Shown piece after piece: positions 47,357 to 57,881 of a stretch of DNA of 64,000 bases. The notes under the pieces are model-generated. The model was not told the DNA's origin. It did no database searches and worked only from the letters and a program-made list of their open reading frames with translations. This stretch comes from Zygnema cylindricum (Eukaryota > Streptophyta > Zygnematophyceae > Zygnematales > Zygnemataceae), in contig JBBHKE010000165.1 of the NCBI GenBank assembly GCA_037447655.1, positions 146,001 to 210,000 on the forward strand, given 5' to 3'. How positions within the stretch are numbered: the first letter of the stretch is position 1; every line of letters starts with the position of its first letter. The position numbers and the translations under genes are program-made.

Positions 47357-48399
47357 TGTTGAAATAAGTAGTTTTTAGTATATTTTCTAGGTCTAAATTT
47401 ATTAGAAAAGAAAATGTAGGCAGCCTGCCTCTATCTCTTCTCTCTCTCTCGCCCCCATACTTGTTGTAGTCACTGAAGGAGAGAGAGAGAGAGCAATGGA
47501 GCCATGGCTGCCTCAACTCCATAGGAAGGACTAAAGAGTGGCTTAAGCCACTCTCAACAAAAGGTTGAGTCCGGCAGGACTCGAACCCCCGACCGGCAGA
47601 GCGCGGCGTAGCCGTTAGCTCTAACCAGTCTGTCGTAGAAGTCCGTTAGGAGATATAGGGTTTCATTACTATTTAAACTATTGTAATGTACTAGATTCAT
47701 TTAACTGAAACCCTTAACGCCACACATAGATACAGTTCTATAAATTACGAAGTACTGTACTTGTTTGAAATGGATATCGCGCATTTTGTTTCGACAGCGA
47801 AACAAATATCGCGCAAGTATTTATTACGGCCGAGATTGAATTTCGCGTCAAATCTAACGGCGCACATCATCGCCGAAATCTCGGAATGGTCATTTTGGCA
47901 TTTAGTGACGTGGCATGACTTGGCGCCACGTGGGAAGACATCATTCGGTCGCGGGAATTCCGAGGAACGTACGGACGAGTGGAAAGTGGACACGCGTCCA
48001 CTTAATGGCCTTGTCGTACAGAGGCCGTACAGAAAGTACATCGGGGGTAGTACTTTCTAGTACTATACAGTTTTGTGATTGGTTCGTACTGGCAGTAGAT
48101 AGGAGCTGTGAGAGGGAATTAGGAAAAACTAGGAGTTAGGAAAATTTAGGTAGATAGTCCTCCCTCTCTGAGAGTTTGTATAAATTGGCATCTTTGCCAC
48201 CCTATAACTTATCGGCTGGTCGGCCGTTTTCAGTGATTCTTTTTGCTACGGACTCAAGGGAGTCCAGGCTGCACAGGGGTGCAGTCAAATTGTCAGTTTG
48301 CCTTCTTGGGCAGAAGTGGTCGTGGCTTAAAGTGGGTTAGTTAAACACTATCTAGAGGCTTCCTGTATTCTGTAGTCTAATGGAGGACACACAATTGCA
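47357..48399 (+). repeat. LTR 5 (3' LTR of E4)
   Basis: It starts TGTTGAAATAAGTAG after AAAATAAGGGGAG and ends ACACAATTGCA. It keeps AGGCAGCCTGCCT, CTTGTTGTAGTCACTGA, AGCCATGGCTGCCT, a clear antisense tRNA-like block (47564-47630), CCACGTGGG at 47926-47934, and a GTAC-rich stretch ending in GTGATTGGTTCG. Confidence 0.92.
47564..47630 (-). other. tRNA-like sequence antisense to LTR 5
   Basis: On the minus strand CTGGTTAGAGC (47628-47618) resembles a D-arm/A-box. GGGGGTTCGAGTCCTGC (47590-47574) resembles a T-arm/B-box with 4 of 5 stem pairs. The spacing is within 3 nt of a normal tRNA. No acceptor stem can be formed, so it is not a functional tRNA gene. Related but weaker blocks sit at the same offset in LTRs 1-4 and 6. 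Confidence 0.5.
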
Positions 48400-48642
48400 G
48401 TTATCGCTAACAGTTTGTGTAATTTAGATAAAAAATTTTGTTGTTGCTAACTGTTTGTGTAATTTAGATAAAAATTCTTGTTATCACTAAATGTTTGTTT
48501 AATTTAGGAAACAATTCTTGTTATTGCTAATTGTTTGTGTATGTTAGGTAACAATTATTATTATTGCTAACAGTTTGTGTAAGTTAGGTAACAATTCCTA
48601 TTATCGCTAAATGTTTGTGTAAGTTAGGTATCAATTCTTATT
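48400..48642 (-). repeat. Inverted copies of the type 2 40-bp minisatellite
   Basis: About six units reading GTTATCGCTAACAGTTTGTG followed by TAATTTAGGTAACAATTCTT-like sequence, the reverse complement of the array at 39846-43638. They fill the gap between the LTRs of E4 and E5. Confidence 0.9.
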
Positions 48643-48647
48643 AGTGT

Positions 48648-49417
48648 TGTTCTACAACCAGCGGTGCAGGTGGAGGAGCAGCAGTAGTAGTAGATGTAGA
48701 CATGATACACTTACAGAAGCTATCAAGAATCTTATTAAACAACTGTTTTTAAGTGCTCATTTATTCTTAAACCAACATCCAAACCTCACAAAACTCTTGC
48801 ACAATATAGAGTAGCATATACATTGATAACTCCCAAAGTTATAGAACAATTTACTTGACAACACTAAAGATATAATACTCAGAAGTTTCCCAAAAACTCT
48901 CAGCAGTTTACTACATGGAAATCTGGAAACATGATATGTTCCGAGTCCTAAGTCTTATACTTGTGTTGAAGTGGCAACACCTGTGTACTTGAAAGGTACG
49001 TTAAACTACTAAGCTACCACTAATCTGTCAAGCTACCACTGAGCAACCTACTAAGTTTCCACTGAGTCCCCACTAAGTTGACTAGAATCGTATCTATCGC
49101 AGTTGCTCTATCCTCTACAGAATCACATTACAAATAACAGACGCTGCGTTGTCCGTGCGGACCATATCAAATATAATCAACGCTGCGTTGTCTGTACGGA
49201 TCATATCTAAAGTAACCGCAGCTGCGTTTGTCCTGTTTGTGTTGTAGCTTCGCTGCTCTGTCAGCATAGCAGCTACCTTGTTCTGTCTTCATAGCAGCTG
49301 GGGTGTCCTGTACTGCACTGAAGTGATTATGCATATCCTTATGAAACTTAAGCTAGAAATTTATGCCTTTTGTCGTCATACTAATATACCGAGACTTAAA
49401 GCTTTCCGAAATCAACA
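48648..49417 (-). repeat. E5 3' LTR
   Basis: Minus strand starts TGTTGATTTCGGAAAG after TTTAGGGGAG and ends GTAGAACA. It matches the right LTR over AAGATATAATACTCAGAAGT and other blocks, with many differences and indels, so E5 is old. Confidence 0.82.
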
Positions 49418-49479
49418 CTCCCCTAAAGCTTTAGACTCAATGTATCAGCGCGGCTGAGATGTTGTACTTAGTGCATCAT

Positions 49480-49590
49480 GGCAGCATAGCACCGCAGCCA
49501 TAGCAACGCAACATAGCAGCGCAGCCATAGCAACGCAACATAGCAGCGCAGCCATAACTGCGCAACATGGCAACATAACAGTGTAGCAAA
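49480..49590 (-). repeat. 27-bp tandem repeat upstream of the E5 3' LTR
   Basis: The plus strand shows repeated AGCAACGCAACATAGCAGCG units (two to three full copies plus variants) between the pol stop and the polypurine tract. Confidence 0.75.
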
Positions 49591-49667
49591 CCAACTAATC
49601 ACCTGGGTCCACTACATCTTAATAATGGGATATCGCAGCATGGCAGTTTCGCAGTGGAGCTACTCAC

Positions 49668-51541
49668 CTATTCACCCAATCCTACTGCATTTCTACAATA
49701 GTTCAACTTGGGAGCAAGAAGAGCTTTAGTAGGCATATCAGCAACCATTGTTGCATGTGGCAAATATCTTAATTTGATCACCTTAGAAAACACTTTTTCT
49801 CTTACAAAGTGTAGTCGTACATCCATGTGCTTACTCTTGAAGTGGTGACTCGGGTTAGAGGCAATGGCAATGGCAGCCTGGTTATCACACCAGATCACCT
49901 ATGGCCTAACCTGCATGTATCCTAGTTCTTGCAACATGGATTTTACCCATAAGAGTTCTTTGAGGGCCGAGCTTGCTGCCATATATTCTGACTCCATTTT
50001 CGATTGCGCTGTAACCTTTTGAAGTTTGCTGCTCCAGCAGCATGTTCCGTTCCCAATTTGCAAAACGAATCCCGTGGTGGATTTCCGACTTGGCATGTCG
50101 CCATAGCTTCCATCACTCCACGTTTGCAGCTTCACTTCTCCTCCGCCTAGCGTGAGTTTGAGGTCTTTTGTTCCTGCTAAATATCTTAAGACTCTCCTTG
50201 CTGCATCAAAATCAGATTTTCTCGGATTCCCTAGACTTCTGCTCAGTTCCCCAACTGCTGTAGCAATGTCAGGGCGGGTACAATTCATGAAACATATTAA
50301 GCTTCCCACTATCTGTCTATAAGGTATTTATGTCATTGGATCATTCTCCCCAGACTCTAAATACTCGCTAACAATGGCACCTGGTTCTGTCTATTCTCCC
50401 TCTAACTTCTGCCGAAACTCCATTAGAGTTAGACATCCTTTTACCCCCCGCATTCCATACTTATCTAACATGTTTCTAATAGCCTCTTTTTAAATTAATT
50501 TTAATACTTTCTTACTTCTGTTCCTCTCTACTTGGATTCCCAGAATATACTTTGCCTCACCAAGGTCTTTCATCTCGAACCGTGAGTTTAGAGCAGTTTT
50601 GATTTTGTTAATTTCAGCCATTGATTTGCTAATTAATAGTAAATCATCTACATACACCGCTATATATACTATCCCATTTTCACCCTTTAGAACGTAGACA
50701 GAGTGATCAGAACTTATCCTTTGAAATCCTAGACTGGTCAAGAATTCATCAAGCTTCAGATTCCATTGCCTAGGGGCCTGTTTTAGGCCGTACAAGGATT
50801 TTAGCAACTTGCATACTAAGTGCTCTTTTCCTAGTTCTGCATACTTTTCAGGCTGCTGCATGTAAATGGTCTCTTCTAGTTCTCCATGCAAAAAGGTCGT
50901 CTTTACATCCATCTGATGAATTTCCATATCTTCTATAGCAGCTAAGGAGAGCAAAATCCTAAATGTTGGAAATCATACAACCGGAGAAAATGTTTCTTCA
51001 AAATCGATTCCTTCCTTTTGATTATAACACTTTGCCACAAATCTGGCCTTATATCGTTCGATGGTGTTATCAGGATTTAACTTCACCTTGAATACCCATT
51101 AGCTGCTGATTGCCTTTCAGTCTGGAGGAAGTTCCGCAAGCTCCCATGTTTGGGCCTCCATGATCGACTTCATTTCGTCGTTTGCTGCCTCGATCCAGTG
51201 ATTCCGCTCTAGTGATGAGAAGGCCTCTTGGATGGTCAAGGACTCCCCTGAGGCTGTCGAGTAGGCAAAGTGAGAGTTTGCTTGCAGGCGGCTGCTAGAT
51301 CTTCTTCCCCCCGGAAATTATGAGGCTGAGATCGTCAGATGCCGCGCATTACGCTGATTGCGCTGATTGCGCTGGTTGCGATCCGTTTGTTGCTTATTGC
51401 GCTGGTTGCTATATGTGGGGATTGATTGTTGGTGTTCCGGTTGGAACTCAACTGGATGAGGGATTCGGAGAGAGTCTGACTCCGAAGTCACTACCGGAGA
51501 ATGTTGCACCTGCGGGACAATTTCTTGCATGCAATCTAAGA
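49668..51541 (-). pseudogene. E5 RT and RNase H (downstream part of pol)
   Basis: Reading on the minus strand: a repetitive linker NQRNQRNQRN (51318-51420), then RT with QMDVKTTFLHGE, KSLYGLKQAPRQWN, FQRISSDHSVYV and YVDDLLLISKS. RNase H follows with WSDGSYGD, CCWSSKLQKVTAQSKMESEYMA and WCDNQAAIAIA. Stops occur near 50490, 50310, 49899 and in the WVFK region near 51100. The catalytic YVDD is kept. The fragment is continuous with 57882-60132 once E6 is removed. Confidence 0.87.
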
Positions 51542-51546
51542 TGACA
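51542..51546 (+). repeat. Target site duplication TGACA (left of E6)
   Basis: TGACA precedes the E6 5' LTR and is repeated at 57877-57881 after the 3' LTR. Confidence 0.93.
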
Positions 51547-52517
51547 TGTTGAAAAAGGAGGTATTTTGTAGTCTTCTTATGGACTTACTAGAGCCCTCAT
51601 ACTTGTCGTAGTCACTGAGGACCTGTATAAAGCCATGGCTGCCTGCTGCATCTAAAGGAGACAGGCAGATCATTCAGGGCAGTTTTTCTTTGCAAAATAT
51701 ATTATTGCACCTTGTGAGAATTGACCTAGTGACCTTTGGATGATCACCGTACGGACCAGCCGTACGCCTTATCCAATAAGTCTTGAAGATTCGATACATG
51801 TATATGGCGCGATAATGATTTAAAGCTGTACAGCGCCGGAAATTTCATTTAACAAGTTACGGAACGATTTATGCATGGAAACATACCGCGTCGCACGAAA
51901 TCGGGACCGCACGAAAATTGCGAATTAACATTTAATTTCGACGGACGAAATTAAAATGTCAAGATCTGATCGAACGACTCAGAATGGGGCCGGAATATCG
52001 GAATAGACATTTGGCGGTTTGCGGAACAGATGTCGGCGGATGACACGTGGCAACATATGGTTGGACAGCGAACATTACAGGAAAAGCAACTACGGCTCGG
52101 GAATTGACACGCGTCATCGGACCGGCCATGCCGTACTATGGTCGTACAAGAAGTACAGCGGTACCTGTACCTTCTTGTACTTTACAGTCATATGATTGGT
52201 CTAGTACCTTAGAGATAGGTTTAGAGAGGTAGCTTAGGACTTAGAATATTTTCGGTTTTTCAGCCTCTCTCCCAGAGAGCACCTGTATTTATGGACCAAC
52301 TTTGGTCAGCCATAACTTAATGCTCAGGTGAACAAATTCAGTGATTCTTTTTGCAGCCGACTCAGGGGAGTCAAGGCTACACAAGGGTGTAGTCGGTCAG
52401 ATTTTTTGCGTCCCAGGGTGGGACTTATTCAGTGTCAAAGTCAAAAGTGCATATATTATCCTAGAGGCTTCACATAAGCTGGACATTCTGTGTACCAATG
52501 GAGGTCATAGAATTACA
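51547..52517 (+). repeat. LTR 6a (5' LTR of E6)
   Basis: It starts TGTTGAAAAAGGAGG and ends TAGAATTACA. It has CTTGTCGTAGTCACTGA and AGCCATGGCTGCCT near the start, a weak antisense tRNA-like block near 51715-51785, ACACGTGGC at 52043-52051, at least six GTAC motifs at 52130-52210, and ATGATTGGTC. Confidence 0.95.
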
Positions 52518-52532
52518 GGTTATGGGCCCACC
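52518..52532 (+). promoter_or_regulatory. E6 primer binding site overlapping gag ATG
   Basis: GGTTATGGGCCCACC, 15 nt, complementary to the initiator tRNA-Met anticodon arm. The gag ATG is 52522-52524. An upstream in-frame ATG at 52498 inside the LTR would add MEVIELQV. Confidence 0.8.
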
Positions 52533-55500
52533 CTCTAGGGTGCCCATTTTCAATGGAACAGGGTTCATTTATTGGGAAACTATGATGAGGGGTGCATTGT
52601 TTGAAAAAAGGCTTTGGGGCATTGTGAGTGGTCGTGTGCGTCGGCCATCCGCAAAATTGGGTTTTCCACCAGGGTTTGGAGGATCTCGGTTCACAGGAGG
52701 ATCTACAGGGGCAGAGGTGGTAGAGGATGTTGGAGAAAGCATCGTGTCGGACATAGGGAAGGAGAAAGGGAAGGAGAAACTCACACCGACGCCTACAGGA
52801 TCGGTTTCGATAGCAGATGTTCAAAAAACCGAGGCTAATGATAGTGAAATCTGGGATTTCAACAATACCGTGGCGACTCATTTTATTCTCGGGCCTCTCA
52901 CCCAGACAGTGGCTACACCTCATCTTCATGTTGACAAAGCAAACGAGTTGTGGGAGGCTCTTGTCAACATTTACAAGATTGGTACAATTCAGCAGCAGAA
53001 GCTGGCAGATCAGAAGGTACAAACATATGTATACAAAGGGGGAAATATGTTAGATTTTTGTAATGACTTGGCTGGGTTATTTATGGAGTTGGAGAGTGCA
53101 GGGAAAAGGGAGACCGAGAAGGAGAAGGTGAATACTTTGTTGATGAAACTCCCAGATGATTATGAAAACATTGTTAACAGGGTTCAGGATTTGCCAGATC
53201 ATCGATGGATCTGGAACTCCGTTGTGGGAATGATTTTGGTTCGGAAAGCACAATTGAGATTCAAAAAGGAGGAAAGAGTGTTCAGGCATTGGCTGCTGTC
53301 ACTATTGGGGGGGTAAGGATTCCAAACAACCTTTTGCGAACTTTGGTTGAGGAGGATGAAGAAACCGTGACGGGTCTGGATCTAGGGCTCCGAAGGGGCT
53401 TTGCCATTTTTGTAAGAAGTCGATCACTACATGGCAGAGTGCACTAAGTTGACGGAGCTGAGATTGAAGGAGGAATCGATTGGAAAACCGGCCGGAAAGA
53501 AAAAGAAGGCGTTCGTTGCAACACAAATCGTGGGAGAGGATAGCGATGATGACGATGGAGAACTTCTCCTCAACGAGGAGTTAGAGGTGAAAGGTGAGCC
53601 GGAGATTCCAAGGAGGCAAAAGTGTGCTTTCGGTGGAGTGAAAGAAGCTCCTGAAGAAGGATGGATCATTGATTCAGGAGCCTCTATGCATATGTGTAGA
53701 GAAAAACCATTGTTTACCAAAATGAGAAAGATCCCTACTGTAGAGATAGAGTATGGGGATGGGAGAATAGTGACCACTAATTCAGTGGGATCAGTAGATC
53801 TGAAGGTCCTAGTTGATGGAAAGACATCTATTGTCACTTTCTCTGATGTTCTTTTTATTCCGGAGCTGAACAAAAATCTTATCTCTACGTCGGTCTTAAA
53901 TGATAAGGGTTTTGAGACTAGTACTAAGAAAGGAGTCTTTGTTGCTAGCTATGAGAATGAAGTGTACTTCACAGCTGAAAAGGGTAGCCAAGGAATGTTT
54001 AGGCTGAATTTGAGTAATGGAAAGACGGGAGTTTACTATGCTGGTGTAAGTGATTTGATGATGTGGCATAAAAGATTGGGACATGTGCATCTAGATAGGT
54101 TGAAGGAAATGAAGAAAACGGGTGTAGTTGAGGGCATACATTTTGGAGATAATGAGACGTTGGATGATTGTAGTGGATGTGCTCAAGGAAAGGCCCACAG
54201 ATTGCCTTTTCCAAAAGCCGCAACATATAAGGGTGAAAGGTTTTAGATTTGGTTCACACTGACATATGGGGACCGGCCAAAGTGCCATCAGTTGTAGGGA
54301 AAAGATTTATGCTTACTATCACTGATGATTGGTCTAGACACTCTCGAGTATATTTCTTGAAAAACAAATCTGAGGCTTCGGCTTATTTTAAGGAATATAA
54401 ATCATGGAGTGAAAAGCTTCATGAGACACCTATAAAGAGAATAAGAAGTGATAATGGGGGGGAATTCACTTCTAATGAGTTCGAGGATTACTTGAAAGAG
54501 GAAGGGGTTCAACACCAAAAGACAGTCCCAAAGAACCCATAACAAAATGGTATAGCCGAGAGACTAAATCGGACATTAAGTGATAGTGCCCGTAGCATGT
54601 TGACGGATAAAAAGATAAGGAAAAGTTTTTGGGTAGAAGCTATAAATTGTGCTAACTATCTCAAAAATAGAGTCCTTACCTCAGCTGTAAAAGGTCAAAC
54701 ACCTTATGAAAGATGGACTGGGAGAAAACCTAACATATCACACTTAAAGGTGTTTGGAAGTAAAGTGTTCAGTTTAAACACAGAAAAATCTGATTGGAAG
54801 TTAGACGCTAGAGGAAAGTCGAGATACTTACTTGGGTATGATGAGAACGTAAAAGGGTATAGAGTTTATGATCTCGGAAAAGAAGACATAATTGTAGTGA
54901 AACACTTGGTAGTTATGGACGAAGGAAAATCCATAGATCCCTTTAAGTACACTAAACCGGTCAGAATTAGATTTGAATCCGAAAGTGAATTAGATTCAGA
55001 TTCTACAAACCCAACTCCAGTTCAGCCTGACTTTGCAGAGGAAGAGGAAAAACTGACCGAGAGTGATCCGCTTTTGGAGTCACACCTTCCAATTCAAACC
55101 GAGGAAGAAAACGAGGAAATACGAGAAATGGACGATGAACAACAGGAGAAGGACTCCACGGATAGGGGAGAAGGTGAAGTTGTTCGGAGGAACCCGAGAT
55201 TACCCTCGATTCCCGCGTCGGAATTTGAAGGGAGAAGAAGAAGCAGCAAGAGACTTCAAGAGAGACAAGTGAACAACAAGGTAACTAAGCTATCACATTT
55301 GAGAGAACCCTAGACTTACTTAGAAGCAGTTAATAGTCTGGAAGGTGGTAGATGGGTGACAGCTATTAATGATGAGATGGCTTCTATCATGGAAACAAAC
55401 ACTTGGGAGTTGGTGGATTGTCCTCCGGATAGAAAACCAATAGGGTGCAAGTGGGTGTTTAAGTTGAAGCTCAATCCAGATAACACTATCGAGCGATACA

Positions 55501-56891
55501 AAGTCAAATTAGTGGCAAAGGGATTCACACAGAAGGAGGGAATCGATTATGAAGAGACTTTTGCTCCAGTTGTTAGATTCCCCTCCGTCCGGATCCTACT
55601 TAGTCTCGCGGCAGCGGAAGACATGGAAGTGCACCAGATGGATATCAAAACCGCTTTCTTACACGGAGAATTGGAAGAAGAGATCTTCATGCGACAACCG
55701 GAAGGATTTGTGGAGAAAGGAGAAGAAAGCAAGGTGTGCAGATTGATAAAGTCCCTCTATGGACTAAAGCAAGCTCCACGCCAATGGAACAAAAAGTTGG
55801 ACGAGTTTTTGACAAGTTTGGGATATATTCGAATTAGTTCGGATCATTCCATCTACTTATTTGAGGATGAGGAAGGTATAATTTTCATTGCCATATATGT
55901 TGATGATTTGCTTGTTTTGAGCAAATCAATGGTGAAAATTAATAGATTGAAAAAAGATCTAGAAAGTAGATTTGAAATGAAAGATTTGGGGGAGGCAAAG
56001 TACATATTGGGAATATAAATGGAGAGGGATAGAGAAAAGAAGATAATTAGACTAACCCAAAAAGAAGCAATTGGGAATATGCTTGAAAAATTTCAAATGG
56101 ATAAAGCAAATAGTTGTACGACTCCAATGGACTGGAAGAAGGGAAGTGAGGGGAGCTCAGAAGAGGGAATCCTGATCTTAGATAATGATTTAGGACCTGA
56201 GGAAAGTAAGTTCATGCAAACTATTTCGTACAGACAGGTTGACGGTAGTTTGATCCATTTTATGAATTGCACTCGTCCTGATATTGCAGCAGCTGTGGGA
56301 GTATTAAGTGGGAGTCTGAATGATCCTAGGAAGAAAGATTGGGAAGCGGCCAAAAGGGTCATGCGGTATTTGGTAGGAACAAGAGATTTGTGGTTGCATC
56401 TGGGTGGGGATAACACTGACATCACAACTTGGAGTGATGCCAGTTATGGGGATGCTCCGATGAGGAGGTGTACTTCTGGATATGTGTTGTATGTTGGGAA
56501 TGGGGCTTGTTGTAGGAGCAGTAAACAGCAAAAGGTGATTGCTCAGTCCACCATGGAGGCTGAGTATATGGCCTCTTGTTCTGCTGTGAAAGAATTAATG
56601 TGGGTGAAATCTTTGCTTCAAGAATTGGGATATATGAAAAGCAGAGTGCAAAAAGTATTTTGTGACAATCAAGCTGCGATTGCAATTGCAGCAAACCCTA
56701 AGCATCACTTTAAAGCAAGGCATATGGATATTCGTTTGAGCTTTGTTAGAGAGAAGGTTGAGAATAAAATAATTAGTTTGGAATATAAACCGGATGGAGA
56801 GATGGTAGCAGATATGATGACTAAACCGGTCCCTTCTCCTAAATTGATATTATGTAGGGAGAAGTGTGGACTAAAGCAAAAGATAGACTAG
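52522..56891 (+). pseudogene. E6 gag-pol polyprotein, broken
   Basis: Gag begins MGPPSRVPIFNGTGFIYWE and runs with the core LADQKVQTYVYKGGNMLDF to a frameshift near 53250, just before the zinc knuckle (residues around CHFCK and YMAEC, frame broken between them near 53420). Protease WIIDSGASMHMC is intact. Integrase has MWHKRLGHVHLD, CSGCAQGKAH, a frameshift near 54243, HTDIWGP, RSDNGGEFTS and a TAA at 54540-54542. RT has [24 protein letters not shown] and YVDDLLVLSKS. A TAG occurs at about 55311 and a TAA at 56016-56018 in ILGIQ. RNase H runs open from 56019 to 56891. This is the best-preserved pol in the window. Confidence 0.93.
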
Positions 56892-56904
56892 AAAATAAGG
56901 GGAG

Positions 56905-57876
56905 TGTTGAAAAAGGAGGTATTTTGTAGTCTTTCTTATGGACTTACTGCAACCCTCATACTTGTCGTAGTCACTGAGGACTTGTATAAAGCCATAGCTG
57001 CCTGCTGCATCTAAAGGAGACAGGCAGATCATTCAGGGCAGTTTTTCTTTGCAAAATATATTACTGCACCTTGTGAGAATTGACCCAGTGACCTCTGGAT
57101 GATCACCGTACGGACCAGCCGTACGCCTTATCCAGTAAGTCTTGAAGATTCGATACATGTATATGGCGCGATAATGATTTAAAGTTGTACAGCGCCAGAC
57201 ATTTCATTTAACAAGTTACGGAATGATTTATGCATGGAAACATACCGAATCGCACGAAATCGGGACCGCACGAAAATTGCGAATTAACATTTAAATTCGA
57301 CGGACGAAATTAAAATGTCTAGATCTGATCGAACGACTCACAGTGGGGCCGGAATACCGGAATAGACATTTGGCAGTTTGCGAAGCAGATGTCGGCGGAT
57401 GACACGTGGCAACATATGGTTGGACAACGGACATTACGGGAGGAGCAACTACGACTCCGAAACTGACACGCGTCAGCAGACCGGCCATGCCGTACTATGG
57501 CCGTACAAGAAGTACAGCGGTACCTGTACCTTCTTGTACTTTACAGTCATATGATTGGTCTAGTACCTTAGAGATAGGTTTAGAGATGTAGCTTAGGACT
57601 TATAATATTTTTCGGTTTTTCAGCCTCTCTCCCAGACAGCACCTGTATTTATAGACCAACTTTGGTCAGCCATAACTTAATGCTTGGGTGAGCATATTCA
57701 GTGATTCTTTTTGCAGCGGACTCGAGGAGTCCATGCTACACAGGGGTGTAGTCGGTCAGAGTTTTTGCATCCCAGGGTGGGACTTATTCACTGTCAAAGT
57801 CAAAAGTGCATATATTATCCTAGAGGCTTCACATAAGCTGGACATTCTGTGTACCAATGGAGGTCACAGAATTACA
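56905..57876 (+). repeat. LTR 6b (3' LTR of E6)
   Basis: It starts TGTTGAAAAAGGAGG after AAAATAAGGGGAG and ends CAGAATTACA, followed by TGACA. It is closely similar to LTR 6a, with small indels. Confidence 0.95.
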
Positions 57877-57881
57877 TGACA

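Larger units (their letters stand above)
43639..48399 (+). mobile_element. 5'-truncated Ty1/copia element E4
   Basis: It has gag from the middle of the core, zinc knuckle, pol and one 3' LTR (47357-48399). The 5' LTR, primer site and first half of gag are absent and replaced by the 40-bp array. The array joins gag within the codons for KLPDEFEN at a shared AAATTAC. Beyond the LTR the same array continues in inverted orientation. Several stops and a frameshift show it is dead. It is a separate subfamily from E1/E2. Confidence 0.9.
51547..57876 (+). mobile_element. Ty1/copia element E6, nested inside E5
   Basis: A complete structure: 5' LTR 51547-52517, primer site 52518-52532, gag-pol 52522-56891, polypurine tract ATAAGGGGAG, 3' LTR 56905-57876, TGACA duplication. 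It sits in opposite orientation in the pol gene of E5, between integrase and RT. It belongs to the E1/E2/E4 family as a third subfamily. LTRs are very similar, with scattered differences. Several stops and frameshifts make it non-autonomous. Confidence 0.95.

Noticed and set aside
47564-47630. Functional tRNA gene
   Set aside because: D- and T-arm-like sequences are present, but no acceptor stem can pair and the anticodon arm is unclear.
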